DNA of 42,547 bases from Pilatotrama ljubarskyi (Eukaryota; Basidiomycota; Agaricomycetes; Polyporales; Polyporaceae): the NCBI GenBank assembly GCA_022385805.1, contig MU277801.1, forward strand, positions 1-42,547. The letters run 5' to 3'. Under the pieces are notes generated by a model that searched no databases, was not told where the DNA came from, and worked only from the letters and a program-made list of their open reading frames with translations. The position numbers and the translations under genes were made by a program. Positions 10,158 to 21,690 of the stretch are shown here, piece after piece; the stretch's first letter is position 1, and every line of letters begins with the position of its first letter.

Positions 10158-12415
10158 ATGGAGCTTCTCTTGCCTGCACTTGCTGCCGTTGCCATCCTGC
10201 TCTACGTTCTGTGGCAGCTTTTTCGCGAATTCTTCGTCAGCTCACCGCTGGACAATCTCCCCGGGCCTTCCTCCAGTTCCTTCCTGCAGGGTACCCCGTT
10301 CGCTATTGATGGAGGATCTGTAGGCTCATCCACATGCCTCAGGGAATATTCCAGACCTGTTCAAGCCGAATGCATCGCAACATCTCGCGGAGACATATGG
10401 CCCAGTCTCAAAGCTGCGAGCGATCCTTGGCGTACGTACATCAGCTGCTTCCCAGTAGGGGAACTTACCGTCAGAGACATGTCTAGGCTCGGATGCTGCT
10501 GGTGCATGATCCCAGAGCACTGCACAGCGTCTTCATCAAGGATTCGGACAATTACCCGAAGTGTCCTGCACCGTTCGAGTACGTTCACCCCGCTCGGTCT
10601 TCGAATCCGCGGTTGATGAAACGCTTCCAAGCGATTTTGTGCTCCTCATGGGTCCAAGCGTTCTGACCACGAATGGGGCGCAGCACCGCAAACAGCGGAG
10701 GCAGCTCAACCCTGTATTCTCTCTCGCCAATCTGCGTAACATGACCGGTATCTTCTATCACATCGCGCACAGGGTGCGCTCTTTCGCGGCATCCCGCGTT
10801 GACGAAGCCTGATCTATAATCTCCCCTAGCTCCGCAAAGCCATAGAGTATCGCGTAGAGAGTTCGGAAGGCGGTCAGATCGTGGACGTCAACGGATGGAT
10901 GGGGCGCACGACGCTGGAGATGCTCGGCCAAGCGGCGCTCGGATACTCCTTCGACAACTTCGTAGATGACTCCAGCGACGCGTTTGGCGAGTCGCTCCGG
11001 GCCTTCTTGTAGGCCATCTTCACCCGAACGCGTACTCTCAGCCAGGCTGACGACTTCTCCCGAATAGCCCGACCTACGCCCGCGTAATGCTCCTCGGCTT
11101 CATAATCCCTCCTCTGTCCTGGTTTGTGCCGCTCTGGCTCTGCCGCGCGATTCTGCGCGCTATCCCGCACCCGGACCTCCGGGAAATGATGCGTATCTCG
11201 GACACGATGGCGCAGCGGTCGCTGGAGATCGTGAACGAGAGGAAGATGGCGCTTATGAAAGGCGACGACGCGCTGAAGGAGAAAATCGGAGAAGGAAAGG
11301 ATCTCATGAGCATCTTGCGTAAGCCATGACGTCCTCAGTGGTCTGGTAGTTTACTGACCGCGGCTCGAAAATGTGTCAGTCAAGGCCAACGTGCTCGCCC
11401 AGGAGTCCGATAGGCTAACAGACGAAGAACTAGTCGCACAGATGTCGTGAGTATTGACGCGCTGGCGCTAATCGTGGTCTGCGGTGCTCTGATGAAGGTA
11501 CGCCAGAACATTCATGCTTGCAGGCATGGACACCACATCGAACGCCCTCACGCGCACGCTACAAGTCCTGGCTGAGCACCCATCTGCTCAAGACAGGCTT
11601 CGCGCGGAAATCATCGAGGCCCGCCAGGGGAACGATATCTCATACGATGCGCTAGACAAGCTGCCGTACCTGGACGCTGTTTGTCGGGAGACGCTTCGTC
11701 TCTATGCGCCGGTGAACATTATCGGACGCGCGTGCGTTGCCTCTCCCACCTCTCCGCTTCCAGAGGCAATCGATCGCTCACGTCTCCTTCCCTCAGCGCT
11801 GCGAAGGACATGAAACTGCCGCTGCACACGCCTGTCATCGGGAAGGACGGCTCTGCAACCACCGAGGTCCCCGTCCCGCAAGGAACTTGGATCTTCGGGA
11901 ACCTCCAGGCGAGCAACTGCAACCGCGCTCTCTGGGGCGACGACGCGTACGAGTGGAAGCCCGAGCGGTGGCTCAAGCCTCTTCCCAATGCACTGGAGGA
12001 TGCACGCATACCTGGCGTCTACTCCCACTTGTGAGCGCTGTAGCTGACGGCATGCAGCTTCGAAAGGCTGATGTTTCTCGCAGGCTGTCGTTCGCCGGAG
12101 GAGGGCGCTCCTGCATGTACGTCCGAATGCTTGACCAGAGCCAGCACTGCGTAGTACTCACGACTGTTCGCTCCTGATGCAGCGGGTTCAAGCTGTCGCA
12201 AATTGAGATGAGTGCGTGACTTTGAGTCGGTGAGAAGAGAATTGGTCTGACCATCCCCCACAGAGATCGTCCTTTCGATCCTCTTGTCCTCTTTCAAGTT
12301 TGAGACCACAGGAAAGCCGATAGTCTGGAAGACCTCGGGCGTTAGTTATCCAACCATGGGCGAGGACAGCTCCAAGCCAGAGCTGCTCCTCAGAGTCACC
12401 AAGGTGGATGCATGA
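10158..12415 (+). CDS. Cytochrome P450 monooxygenase (538 aa, 12 exons)
   Basis: Twelve exons join in frame: 10158-10290, 10343-10431, 10487-10560, 10632-10773, 10830-11008, 11068-11318, 11380-11446, 11498-11731, 11797-12030, 12084-12116, 12183-12211 and 12264-12415. The product begins with a hydrophobic membrane anchor (ELLLPALAAVAILLYVLW) and the proline hinge LDNLPGP, as in ER-bound P450s. The I-helix motif AGMDTT is near residue 320, the ETLR (ExxR) motif near 376, the PERW meander follows, and the haem loop FAGGGRSCIG places the ligand cysteine near residue 478. Length and motif order are normal and no frame is broken, although unspliced reading suggests stops. It should be a haem-thiolate oxygenase that needs cytochrome P450 reductase. 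The substrate is unknown, and I do not assign a CYP family. Confidence 0.93.
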
Positions 12416-12833
12416 TGGGAGGACCTCCCAGTAGGAAGGATCTCCAAGCATGTATAGCCTGGGATTTGTACTATATCATCACACGCGGAGCAGTCGCAGA
12501 AGATGTACATACATACCAATGGTAGCATATTCATAACAGCGAAACAATTGGCGATGCGCCGCAGGACGCTCGCCTGCCGTGGATCACCATCGTGTACGGT
12601 CATGATCATGCTAGTGTCGCAGTGGCTGATTGTGAAAGCAATAAATGGATGAGCATGTAATGGATACAGTGAACATAGTACGGCTGCGATGGTATATGCA
12701 ATAGTGTACAATACCCTACGGCAGATGATCGAAAACTCCAGGACCACCGAAAGACTATGGAAAGCGTATTGACAGCGAGGAGCAGTGCACTTGGAGCTAT
12801 AAAGAAAGATATCAATCGTGGAGCAGGGGGGGC
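12416..12833. other. Convergent intergenic region between P450 and CM1 protein
   Basis: This region should hold the 3' UTRs of both flanking genes. It is more AT-rich than the coding parts. No other feature is seen. Confidence 0.5.
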
Positions 12834-15800
12834 TCACTTTCCAGCCGGCGAGCCTTTGCCAGGAGCAGAACTCTTGGTAGACACGCCGGCTGACTCAATG
12901 ATCTCGTTCAGCGTCTGTATGCGCTTCTGTGCAAGTTCAATCTGCCGCTGGTATGACCTACACAGGCGTACAATGAGTGATGTTGTACATGGGCAGACGA
13001 GGAGTACTCACTTCATCTGGTTCTCCAGCTCTAAAGCGCGTTCCTTGCCGCCTTGCCTCTCCCGCTTGACCTTCTCCTCAGCGGCTCTGAGGCGCTTCTC
13101 GTACTCCTGTACACGCGCTTCCCACTTGCTATCCGCGACAGTCGTCTTTTGGTTCACAGCAGTGAGCTTCTCCTCCGAGGCCGCTAGTTGATTCTGTAGG
13201 TTGATCGCGCGGCGCTCCGCGTTCTGTGCTCGAGCGGTGAGAGCCCGGATCTCCATCGAGTCTGCCTGGTTGCCCTTGCGGGAGACGACATGAGACTGCA
13301 GAGCAGCATTCGTTGCCTACGGAGACGGAAAGAAAGCACATTAATGAGATATTACCAAGATGCAAACGTATGCGTACCTGGAGTGCCTCTATCTCGCCCT
13401 CCTTTGCGCTCAGCTTCTTGCGCCACACGGCCTTGGCTTCCGCGAGTGCCTTCACGCTGGCTTCAAACTTGTCGATCTGCTTCCAGCGAAGCTCCAGCTG
13501 CTTGCGCATGTCGTTCAGCTTGTCGGTGTAACGCTGTTCGGCCTCCTTAACGCGCTTCTCGAAGTCATTCTGGATTTGGCTGAGGGCCTTCAGGCGCGTG
13601 ATGAGGTTGTCGTGGAAGACGCTGAAGTTCGTGAACGGCTTTGTCTCTGCCTGGCCATGCTTCTTCTGTGGCAAGAGTAAGTACGACCCTCAGGTACGTG
13701 ATGTGAGAATGCGACCCACCGGGGTCTTGTCCACGCCGACGATCTTGTCCATGTACTGGTAGATCGTCAACAGCAGCGTGTTGCGCTCCGTCAACTGATC
13801 CCGATACTGTGCCTCAGCAGCGAGTAGAGCACGCTGGTCTTTGGAGAGGCGCTGCTCAAGCTCGGCGATCCGCGTGCGGAGGTTCGCGGTCTCGGTTTCT
13901 GCCGCCTTCAGACTCGCCTGCGCGTCATCCAGCTTCTCGGAGACGTTGAGGCGCGCCTGAGTTTGGGCGGCGAGCTGTGCTGCCAAGTCGCGGTTCTCCG
14001 CGTGCAGCTTGTCGATGACGCTATCGCGGTCACGACCCTTGCCTTCACGGTCATCGAGCTCCTTGCGGGCGCGTGCGAGCTCGTCCTCCAGGCGTTCGAC
14101 ATCGCGGCGAAGACGGTCGACTTCGAGTTGAAGAGAGAAGCGAGCAGTCGTATGCGTCTCGCCAAGTTTCTTGTTGTCTGCCTCGAGCGTCTGCAGAGCT
14201 GTCTGTACGGCGGCGAGATCGGCTTCGCGTTGGGTGAGGAGAGATTGCGTCCGTGCGAGGTCGTTGAGTGCGGACTGGAGTGCGGACTCCTTGGCCTCCA
14301 AGGCGCGACGTTCCTGACGGAGGGCGTCCTCGTGGTCCTTCTCAGCCTTGTCGAGGTCTGCCTGGAGACGTTCGCGGATTCCACGCTCGCGTTGCAGCTC
14401 TTGGACGACCTTCTCTATATGCTGCGCGAGCTCCTCTTTGCGGGCACGATGCTCCTGTGCCTCAGCATCGCGAGTGTTATACAATTCAGTAAGCTCCTCC
14501 AGGTCGGCCTTGAGTGAAGCGACCTTCTGCAATATTCCGACATGTTAATGCGCGCTCGGGGAAGCATGTATCCCCTCTCTTACCTGCTTGAGAGCGGCGG
14601 CCAATTGCTCCAGACGGTCCCGCTCCTCTGCCTCGTCTTCTTGGAGACGCTCCAACTGGTCCTTGAGCCGCTCGTTCTCGTCTTCAAGCGCATATATCTG
14701 GTTGCTCATCTTCTCGAGGTCGCGGTTCGCAGCCTCGATCTCGTTGTCCTTCTCCTCTGCTTCGCGTTCGAGATGAGCGAGGGTCGCCTCGAACTTGTTG
14801 TGGAGGTCCTCCGCGTTTGCCTCATATTCGTCGATGTGTAGTCGAAGCTCCTTGCACTCCGCATCGCGCTGCTCGAGGGCCTGGCAGCTATCGTTAGGAG
14901 GGAATAAATGCACGAAGAGAGTAGACCTACATCACGCAGCTCCTCCATCTGGCCCTTTGCTTCCTCGACCTCGCCTCTCCACTCGTCCTCCACACTCTCG
15001 ACTATTCGCTGGTGCTCAGCAATGAGCTCCTCGATCTCCCGGTTCTTCATGTCAATCTCGTCCTCCTTCTGCTGCAGTTCGATCTGTGCCGCTGCGAGCT
15101 TGTCGCGCACGGCGTTCAGCCCTTCCTCGACAGCTTCCCGCTCCTCCCGCTCCTCGATGATCTGCGCGCGGCTCTGGCTGCGCTCATGCGACTCGGCCTC
15201 GCGTCGCCGCTGCAGGTCCTCGATCTCAAGCTTGAGCGCCTCGAGCTCGTCCGCTAGATCCTCCTTCTCATCGTTCCGCGCCGTCAGCATCTCCTCCAGC
15301 TCGTCGATCCGCGCTCTGAGGTCCTCATTCTCGCCCTCCAGTTCCTCCGCCTGCCGCCGCCATCGCTCGTCTCCGTGCGAAGAGTGGTCCCCCCGCGACT
15401 CTGCGAGCTCGCGCAGCCGCTCCAACTCCTCCGTGTTCTCCTCCAGCAACCCGCGCACGTTCTCCAACTCCTCTTCCAGTTCCATGTTCCGCGCTTCTAG
15501 CTCGCGCAACGCGCCGTCATCCGGTCCGATGGCGCGTCGCCGCCTGAGCTCCCGCAGCTCCCGCTCTCGCTCCTCGAGCTTCTCTTCCAGCTCGCGTGCT
15601 CGCGCCTGCGCCCCGCCCGAGCCGCGCTGCAGCCGGTCCAGCTCGCGCTCAAGCTCCAGGACGAGTTTCTTGAGCTTCTTCATCTCCATGCCACGTTGCT
15701 GCACTTCGATCTTGAGGTTAATGTTCTGCTTGAGCGCGGCGTCGATCTGGTCCGGGGCGAGTTGCGCGAGACGTTCCTCCAGGAAGTGCACCTTGAGCTT

Positions 15801-16323
15801 GATGTTGAAGTTCTCCTTCTTAAGCGCGTCGATGTGCTATCGATTCAGGCCGGGGCCACCTCAGCACAGATCCATCTGCAAATCTAAGCGTGAGGCGCAC
15901 CTTCTCCTGGTCTCGCAACGTGAGGTTCAATCCGCCTTTCGCGCCTGTGCCCGCACTTCGTGTACGCTTGGGTCGGCCGGGGGCAGCGACAGCTGAGGTA
16001 TCCCCCCACCGCTTCTCTCGCCCATCTGGCGTGTCCAACACGTCTCCCTCATGCTCCTCGCGACTGTCGCCTTCGTCCTCATGGCCACCAAAGCGCTTCG
16101 CCACCGGGGTGGCCTCCTCAGCGCGTCTCTTCGCAAATGAGCTAGGGCCACTAGGTGAAGACGGTCCGGATGATACGGCGGTTGTTCCAGTCGATGCAGA
16201 GGGTATCCGGAGGCTCCGGGCGGGCGTCGAGAATGTCGAGTTGAAGGAGCCGAGGGAGATGTCGGGGACGGTGCCTGCGGATTGCGTTGATGTGTCGGCA
16301 CGCGCATTGAGTGCCGCAGACAT
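12834..16323 (-). CDS. Centrosomin CM1-motif coiled-coil protein (gamma-tubulin complex anchor, Mto1/Pcp1-like)
   Basis: Seven exons (16323-15901, 15836-14931, 14880-14584, 14526-13720, 13665-13378, 13316-13012, 12957-12834) give 1049 residues. Residues about 1-130 are Ser/Thr/Pro-rich and disordered. At 134-200 lies a centrosomin N-terminal motif 1: LRDQEKHIDALKKENFNIKL crosses the first splice and is followed by KVHFLEERLAQLAPDQI and a conserved Leu/Lys heptad. CM1 is known to bind and activate the gamma-tubulin ring complex (fission yeast Mto1 and Pcp1, fly centrosomin). The rest is almost continuous Glu/Arg/Leu/Gln heptad coiled coil, as expected for a rod at spindle pole bodies or cytoplasmic microtubule-organising centres. 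I see no clear C-terminal PACT or MASC motif, so Mto1 versus Pcp1 orthology is undecided. Every exon is in frame. Confidence 0.9.
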
Positions 16324-16771
16324 TATCGCCGTCGTGGTCGACGGCGATGAGTGTGGAAGTGTAGTAGAGTACAGTAATGTGAGAGGTTGCTGCAGCCTGC
16401 TTGAGCTGCGAGCACCTCGATGTTGGTTCGCCGCATTTGGTCTACGTTCCCACGGTTACAAGCTCGTCCGTTGGTGTACCCACACAACCATCCTCCTGCT
16501 CGCGCTGTCCATCCATAAATGCGTGTAGATGGGATGTCGTGCTTTCTTATAGTCTTTGAATGGAGCAGGTCTTTGCGTCTATCGAACCCACCACAGATGA
16601 GTGGGCACTCGGTCAGGCCGACTAGTACGGAGCTCCCCTCGAGCTCTGAGTCAACTTGAAGGGCTGCACAATATCGAGCGTACTCTGAAGCTCAGCCATA
16701 CTACTCCATACTTCTCGCTATTCATACAGGATCTTTGCGACCACTATCAAGATTCGACGCGTCCGACGCGT
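16324..16771. other. Intergenic region upstream of the CM1 gene
   Basis: This stretch lies between the start of the CM1 gene and the 3' end of the SDR gene. It should hold the CM1 promoter and the SDR 3' UTR. No convincing motif or ORF is seen. Confidence 0.45.
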
Positions 16772-17971
16772 CTAGAATCCGCCTCCATTCGTCCAACCGC
16801 CGTCAGCGACGAGGATCTGTGGGGGGACAGTGAGGTCAGTGCTTGCTTCCAAATCATAGGATCGTTCACTGACCTTGTTGGTCATGTAGCCGTTCGTAGC
16901 CAACATGAGCACGATGGACGCGATTTCGTCCGGCTTTCCCAGTCTGCCGATGGGGATCTTGCTCTGAAACCGAGACATGAGTCGGCGTAAGCTCTGCACG
17001 ACCGCAGTCGTTGACGTACCCTGACTGCGTCCGACGGGTTCTTCATCATCTCCGTGTCTGTTGTACAAAGGGCATCAGCAGAGCGTTCCCCAACTGCGTC
17101 ATGCGGCGTGTGCACCCTCAATCAGAGCGGGAGCGACCCCGTTCGTTAGCTGTCGAGCCATGGTGAGCGGGTCATCTCGCGGACGGCTGGTTTGAGATTA
17201 GTCTTGCTTACAATGCCTTCTTTGCAATATCGCAGAGACAGCCAGTGGATGAGACCGTGCAGCGCGGACTTTGACGAGGCGTACTGTGGCCCTATGACAC
17301 CGCCCGTCCCCGCAGCGACACTGAGTCGATGTGAGTGACTTTTGCTGCCACCTTCACACGCTAGCTATACCTCGAGGTGAAGATTATGCGGCCCCATTTC
17401 TGCTGCTGCATGTATGGCAGACACTTCTGAGCCAGCTAGGGTAAGACGTCGAAGATCAGCTTTGAGCTTCGCAACCAGGCTGGGGTGCCACCGGACGTAC
17501 AACGTAGTGAGTCCCTGCGTTTGTCCGCCAGATCTCCTCGAACGTGTCTGCGCTGACTTCTTGCATGTCACCTTCAGGGCCGATCTTGGGGCCCGTCACG
17601 CCATGGTTGCTGAACAAGATATCGGGGTGCCCCAGGACCTCCACCACCTGATCGTACAGCTTGCGCGCGTTCTCGTACGTTGAGAGGTCTGCCTCGAAGG
17701 CTGCTGCCTTCACGCCCGGCGCGAGCTTGACTAGTTCTGAGACTAACGCGTCGGCCTTCGCTTTGGACTTGGCGGAGGAGTGGTGCACGGCGATCGAGCA
17801 GCCGCTACGTGCGAAGGCACGCGCGGTGGCTTGGCCTATACCGCCACTGGAAGTGCAAAAATATGAGCACAACGCTTCTCCAACTATAGAGGGGAAAGTA
17901 ACCTACGTGCAACCCGTGATCAGTGCGAGCTTGCCCTGCAGGGGAAAGATGGACTCGGTCGAGGAGGACAT
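16772..17971 (-). CDS. Short-chain dehydrogenase/reductase (263 aa, 8 exons)
   Basis: Exons 17971-17907, 17846-17501, 17435-17371, 17320-17212, 17149-17116, 17057-17020, 16963-16874 and 16816-16772 close in frame to 263 residues, the classical SDR length. The Rossmann cofactor motif is TGCTGGIG near residues 19-26, interrupted by intron 1. FSNHGVTG stands at the usual NAG position, the IIFTSS segment supplies the catalytic Ser, and YASSK (Tyr about 173, Lys about 177) is the active site. IPIGRLGKPDEIA and the LVADGGWTNGGG end are typical of FabG-like NAD(P)-dependent oxidoreductases. A soluble NAD(P)H oxidoreductase is expected; the substrate cannot be told. It is 1 kb from the 5' end of the CM1 gene and 4 kb from the P450, so a joint pathway with the P450 is possible but not supported. 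Confidence 0.92.
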
Positions 17972-20491
17972 GGTACTTCAACGTCTGGTGTTGGATGTCT
18001 CGCGTGTGCCTGAGGTAGCCTGGGTACTCGTCTACGTGCTTATCTATACGGCGCGCGAGGGGACACGGGTAGAACGCAGGAGAATGGAACTAAGTATAAG
18101 TTCTCAGTTATGACGTCGGTTCTATGGCTGGTGGCCATCCGCAGAGCCCGCCGACACCGGTGTATGCCGTCTAGCGCTAGCTTGCCGAGCCAAAGGCTTC
18201 CGTTGTGTCTGAGAAGAATCAAGCAACACTTTTCGAAGCCGGTTCTCTTCAACAACCGGTCACGGATAACCATATGCTCCAGCAGTAGCTCAACTTGCAA
18301 GGTAGTTATGTAGCGTAACTTGACTTCAGTCTTCAGGTCACTTCAGAATCGGTCTGGGGTGGGCGAGCATTGAATGAGTCGGAGCCGAGCGGAGGTGCGA
18401 CCTAGCACGGTAGCGTCTGCGTGGAGTTTATAGCTCCGACGCTCCGCTTCCTCCGAAACTCCGTGGAATGCGAACGCCGCCGAGTCGGGTTCGACGTGCT
18501 CATCCACGTTCTAAATTCATGGATCATGCTTCCGAAGGAGTTCTTTGCTCACGTATGAGGCCTCTGTAGTACGCCCGAAAATACTTCAGCGTTGGCTCCT
18601 AGGGAACCTGTACGCATCAGGTAGGAGGCTCCGAGGAAGACCGCCGTAGCCTGCGCTGCCCGCGAGCATGCCGGCGTGTCAGCCCAGATACTAAAGCCCT
18701 CCGATCGGAGCAGGTGCTGCCTGCCTGCTAGTGCGATCGTGCTCGAAGGATGAACGATGATCTGTACGACTGTGTATGTTGAGGCAAGTCTCACATGTGT
18801 GGCTCAGCGCTTTACGAAAACTCAAGATGCTGACATGGCTCAAATTCGACGCTCAGAATAACGGATTGGTGGTAGCCCTCCACGCACCAGTCTTGACCTA
18901 TCATCGCGGTACTGTCTGCTACGGGTCACAAAGAGATTATGTTGGACTCTCTGTCTTGATTGGGCTCTGTTCCGTTTCTTCGATGACAACATGCGCTGGA
19001 GGCAGTCCTAGTAAGCCAGAGCATGGCGGAGCTCAGCTGACGCCTCCGGTCTATCTGTTGTCTCCGTACGAACCTTCAGTGGTCGGGATCAACAAGCCTG
19101 TGCAGACGACAAACATGCGGGTCGATACTCTTGTAGAAACCGAGTCGACATGTTCATAATGTGCTGCAAGGTGACGAGGACGGTACTAAATGGAGGACAA
19201 GCCCCGGAGCGCATCGTTCGGTGACTGGCTTCACATCACAGGGAACCTGCCGTGCTACCGTGTGCACCGGTACTCAGGCTTCGCGCCTCAATAGGTTTTA
19301 TGCCTGTGAGTGATCTCTACCGCCAAATCTCGTACGCCCGCTGATCCACCCCGCTTCCTCTTGATGACGTCCGCATATGCGTGAAGTTTATGCGAGCGCA
19401 CATCCCAATTTCATGACGATGTTCAGCCGCAATGGGGCCGCTTGCGAGCATCTTCTCTCTTCTCCGTAGCGGATTTTCCTCTAGTTCTTCCGAGACGCAT
19501 AGCCCATCCATTATTCTGAACCAGTTAACCCGAGCTATGAGCAGGATCAGCACCATTAGTATGGTACGACAAAACTACGGCTGATCACACGGAAGCGGAG
19601 CCACCATCGAGAGCCAAGAGGACAACATTAGACGTTCCGTGAGTGTTCACTGCGCCGTTGAATTCACTATGACAACATCGCCGGTCATATTACCAGCTCG
19701 CGGACGACATGAGGCCCAGCATGGGACCACAGCGCTGATTACGCGGAAATTGACAACTGGCCGTCCCCGAAGCCTGCGCGACCGTTAAACGTACCGTAGA
19801 GCTCATTCTGCACCCGTACTCTCTGAAGGCTAACCTACTCATTATACCTTTAGTAGAGTCGAGGCTTCACATAAGCGAGGTCTTGAATGGGATTGTCGAT
19901 GGCCGCGCTATGGCCATCTATGCGTTGGACACACTGCCGGAGATGAACTGCCTGATAATACATCAACAGTTGCCTTCTCCCACCGTGATCCGCCTCTCCG
20001 AGGAGCAGTATGTCATCGCCCTCTTTCACCCGCAGGCCCCTGGCGGCCCCGAGGAGAGGAAGAGCCAGCAAAGCTCCCGAACCTGCTGAACATGGAGCAT
20101 CATCGAACGCCTCCCGTTTGTACGTCTCCAGAACAAGCCCCGCTGAATGCATAGCACGAGGCGGCGACCACGGCATGTCACAGTTGTGCTGCTGCTGCGG
20201 CCATCTATGTTGCAGCATGGCGCGCGCCAAGGGGCAACCTTCCCGTCGTGTACGTTCGTATGTTTTTCGCCTCTGACATACTGTTCCTGTGACGTCTGGG
20301 GACCCAGCGTTTCTGCGCGACATGCCTAGACGGAGGTTGTAGCGACCTCCTCAGCAGTGGTACTCAGCCAGGAGAAAACGCATAAAGGGACGAGGGAGGC
20401 AGCGGGACTCGGCAGGTCGAACAGCTCGCTCGCCCTTCCAAGCATCTCTCCAGCCTCACCAGCTACCGCCAACCAACCCACCTCTCTCAAC
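17972..20491. other. 2.5 kb intergenic region, nothing recognised apart from hydrophobin upstream sequence
   Basis: No ORF here shows coding-type codon use or splice-linked exons. The right end is a C-rich 5' leader with a TATA-like element serving the hydrophobin gene. I see no tRNA, repeat or transposon remnant. Confidence 0.5.
20381..20390 (+). promoter_or_regulatory. Possible TATA box for the hydrophobin gene
   Basis: CATAAAGGGA lies about 105 bases before the hydrophobin ATG. The stretch between is pyrimidine-rich with CCAACCAACCCACC and CTCTCTCAAC just before the start, the usual look of a highly expressed fungal 5' leader. Confidence 0.4.
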
Positions 20492-20946
20492 ATGATGTTC
20501 TCCCGCGCCGTCACTCTCGCCATCGCTGCCATGCCCCTTCTTGCGGCCGCCACCCCCGCTCCGCTCGAGGCTCGCCAGAGCTGCTCCACGGGCGCGATCC
20601 AGTGCTGCCAGACCACCACCACCGTACGTTCCTCCCGGCACGCATATCTTATGAGATCAGTCGAAACTCACGGTGAACTACACAGGCCAACTCCGCTTCC
20701 GCTGCTGCTATCCTTGGCCTGCTCGGCATCGTCATCCAGGATGTGACCGCCATCGTCGGGCTCAACTGCTCCCCCATCAACGTCGTCGGTGTCGGAGGCA
20801 GCAACGCCTGCTCCGCTCACACCGTCTGCTGCGACGACAACAGCCACGTGAGTTTCGGAATGTTTCGGTAGAGAAAGCGAATAGCTCACGCGGGCTCATC
20901 GCAGGGCGGCCTCATCTCCATTGGCTGCCTCCCCGTCAGCCTCTGA
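20492..20946 (+). CDS. Class I hydrophobin
   Basis: Three exons (20492-20623, 20686-20847, 20905-20946) give 111 residues. The start is MMFSRAV at 20492; the second ATG at 20495 is equally usable. Residues about 1-20 are a signal peptide (AVTLAIAAMPLLAAATPAP). The mature part has the eight-cysteine hydrophobin pattern: C-x6-CC, then after a long Ala/Ile/Leu-rich stretch C-x13-C-x5-CC-x12-C. The wide spacing and hydrophobic region between Cys3 and Cys4 fit class I. Such proteins are secreted, assemble into amphipathic rodlet films and coat aerial hyphae, fruit bodies or spores. Introns sit after QTTTT and after DDNSH, positions common in basidiomycete hydrophobins. The frame is intact. Confidence 0.96.
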
Positions 20947-21690
20947 AGGAGCAGAAGGCATCGAATATCGGCCAGGATGATGACCGAGTCGGAGTAGTTG
21001 AAGTGTGACGCACGATGATTCTCGATAAATGTTTGTACCGAACGATGTCTGTGTACTTGATTCGTAGCGATGTGTTGTATGACTGTCGAGTTGACGTATG
21101 TTGGTTGTATGCCCCATATGCCGTGCACCGACTTCCCGACGTCCACAAACTCCCGTATCAGACGAGTTTCGTCGAAGTGAGAGGAGGGTGATGCGACAAA
21201 TCGAGAAGTTGAATCATAATTCCGCGCTATCTAGATACATGCATATGACGGCGCTATCGCACCTAACCCTTGGGACACCCCGATGAGCTCGAGCGCACCT
21301 CTCAAGGCCAGCCTGGAGGTGCGCCTGTGATGATGTGGCGGTTTATGACGAGACGAGAGGCGATCAGGGATGGAGATGGGTAGGGATACAAGACATGGTG
21401 GGGTGCGTGCGACGTTCTGCAAAGCGATGCAAGGGATAGCAAGGAGGTTAACGATAGTAGTGTGTTTGAGAGGGTATGCCGGGACTGAAACTTGAGGATG
21501 CGTAGGCGATTTGACGTTATGATTAGCGATTACGCACGGTAAGGAGGGTGGGTCATCTATTCGGTCATCATAAGTCTTCGGCCACAACGGTAACGAGACA
21601 GAGAAAATACTTACATCGTCATAAGTCGGCGGTCGCAGGTCGACTGCGTCATGTCATGAACGAAAAGGCATACCAGATTCAACCGGTAAA
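20947..21690. other. Convergent intergenic region after the hydrophobin gene
   Basis: The AT-richer first 150 bases probably hold the hydrophobin 3' UTR. No ORF above 120 codons with coding character, RNA gene or repeat is recognised in the rest. Confidence 0.45.

Noticed and set aside
10158..12415. P450 as a pseudogene because unspliced frames show stops at 10808-10810 and 11009-11011
   Set aside because: Each stop lies within an intron with good GT-AG ends, and the 12-exon model closes in frame with all P450 motifs.
14908..15996. Long Ser-rich plus-strand ORF (362 codons)
   Set aside because: It is the antisense of the Glu/Arg/Leu heptads of the CM1 coiled-coil gene; serine runs are the usual shadow of GAG/CTC-rich coiled coils.
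10158..17971. Secondary-metabolite gene cluster from P450 plus SDR
   Set aside because: A cytoskeletal gene separates them, no core synthase is in the window, and orientations differ.
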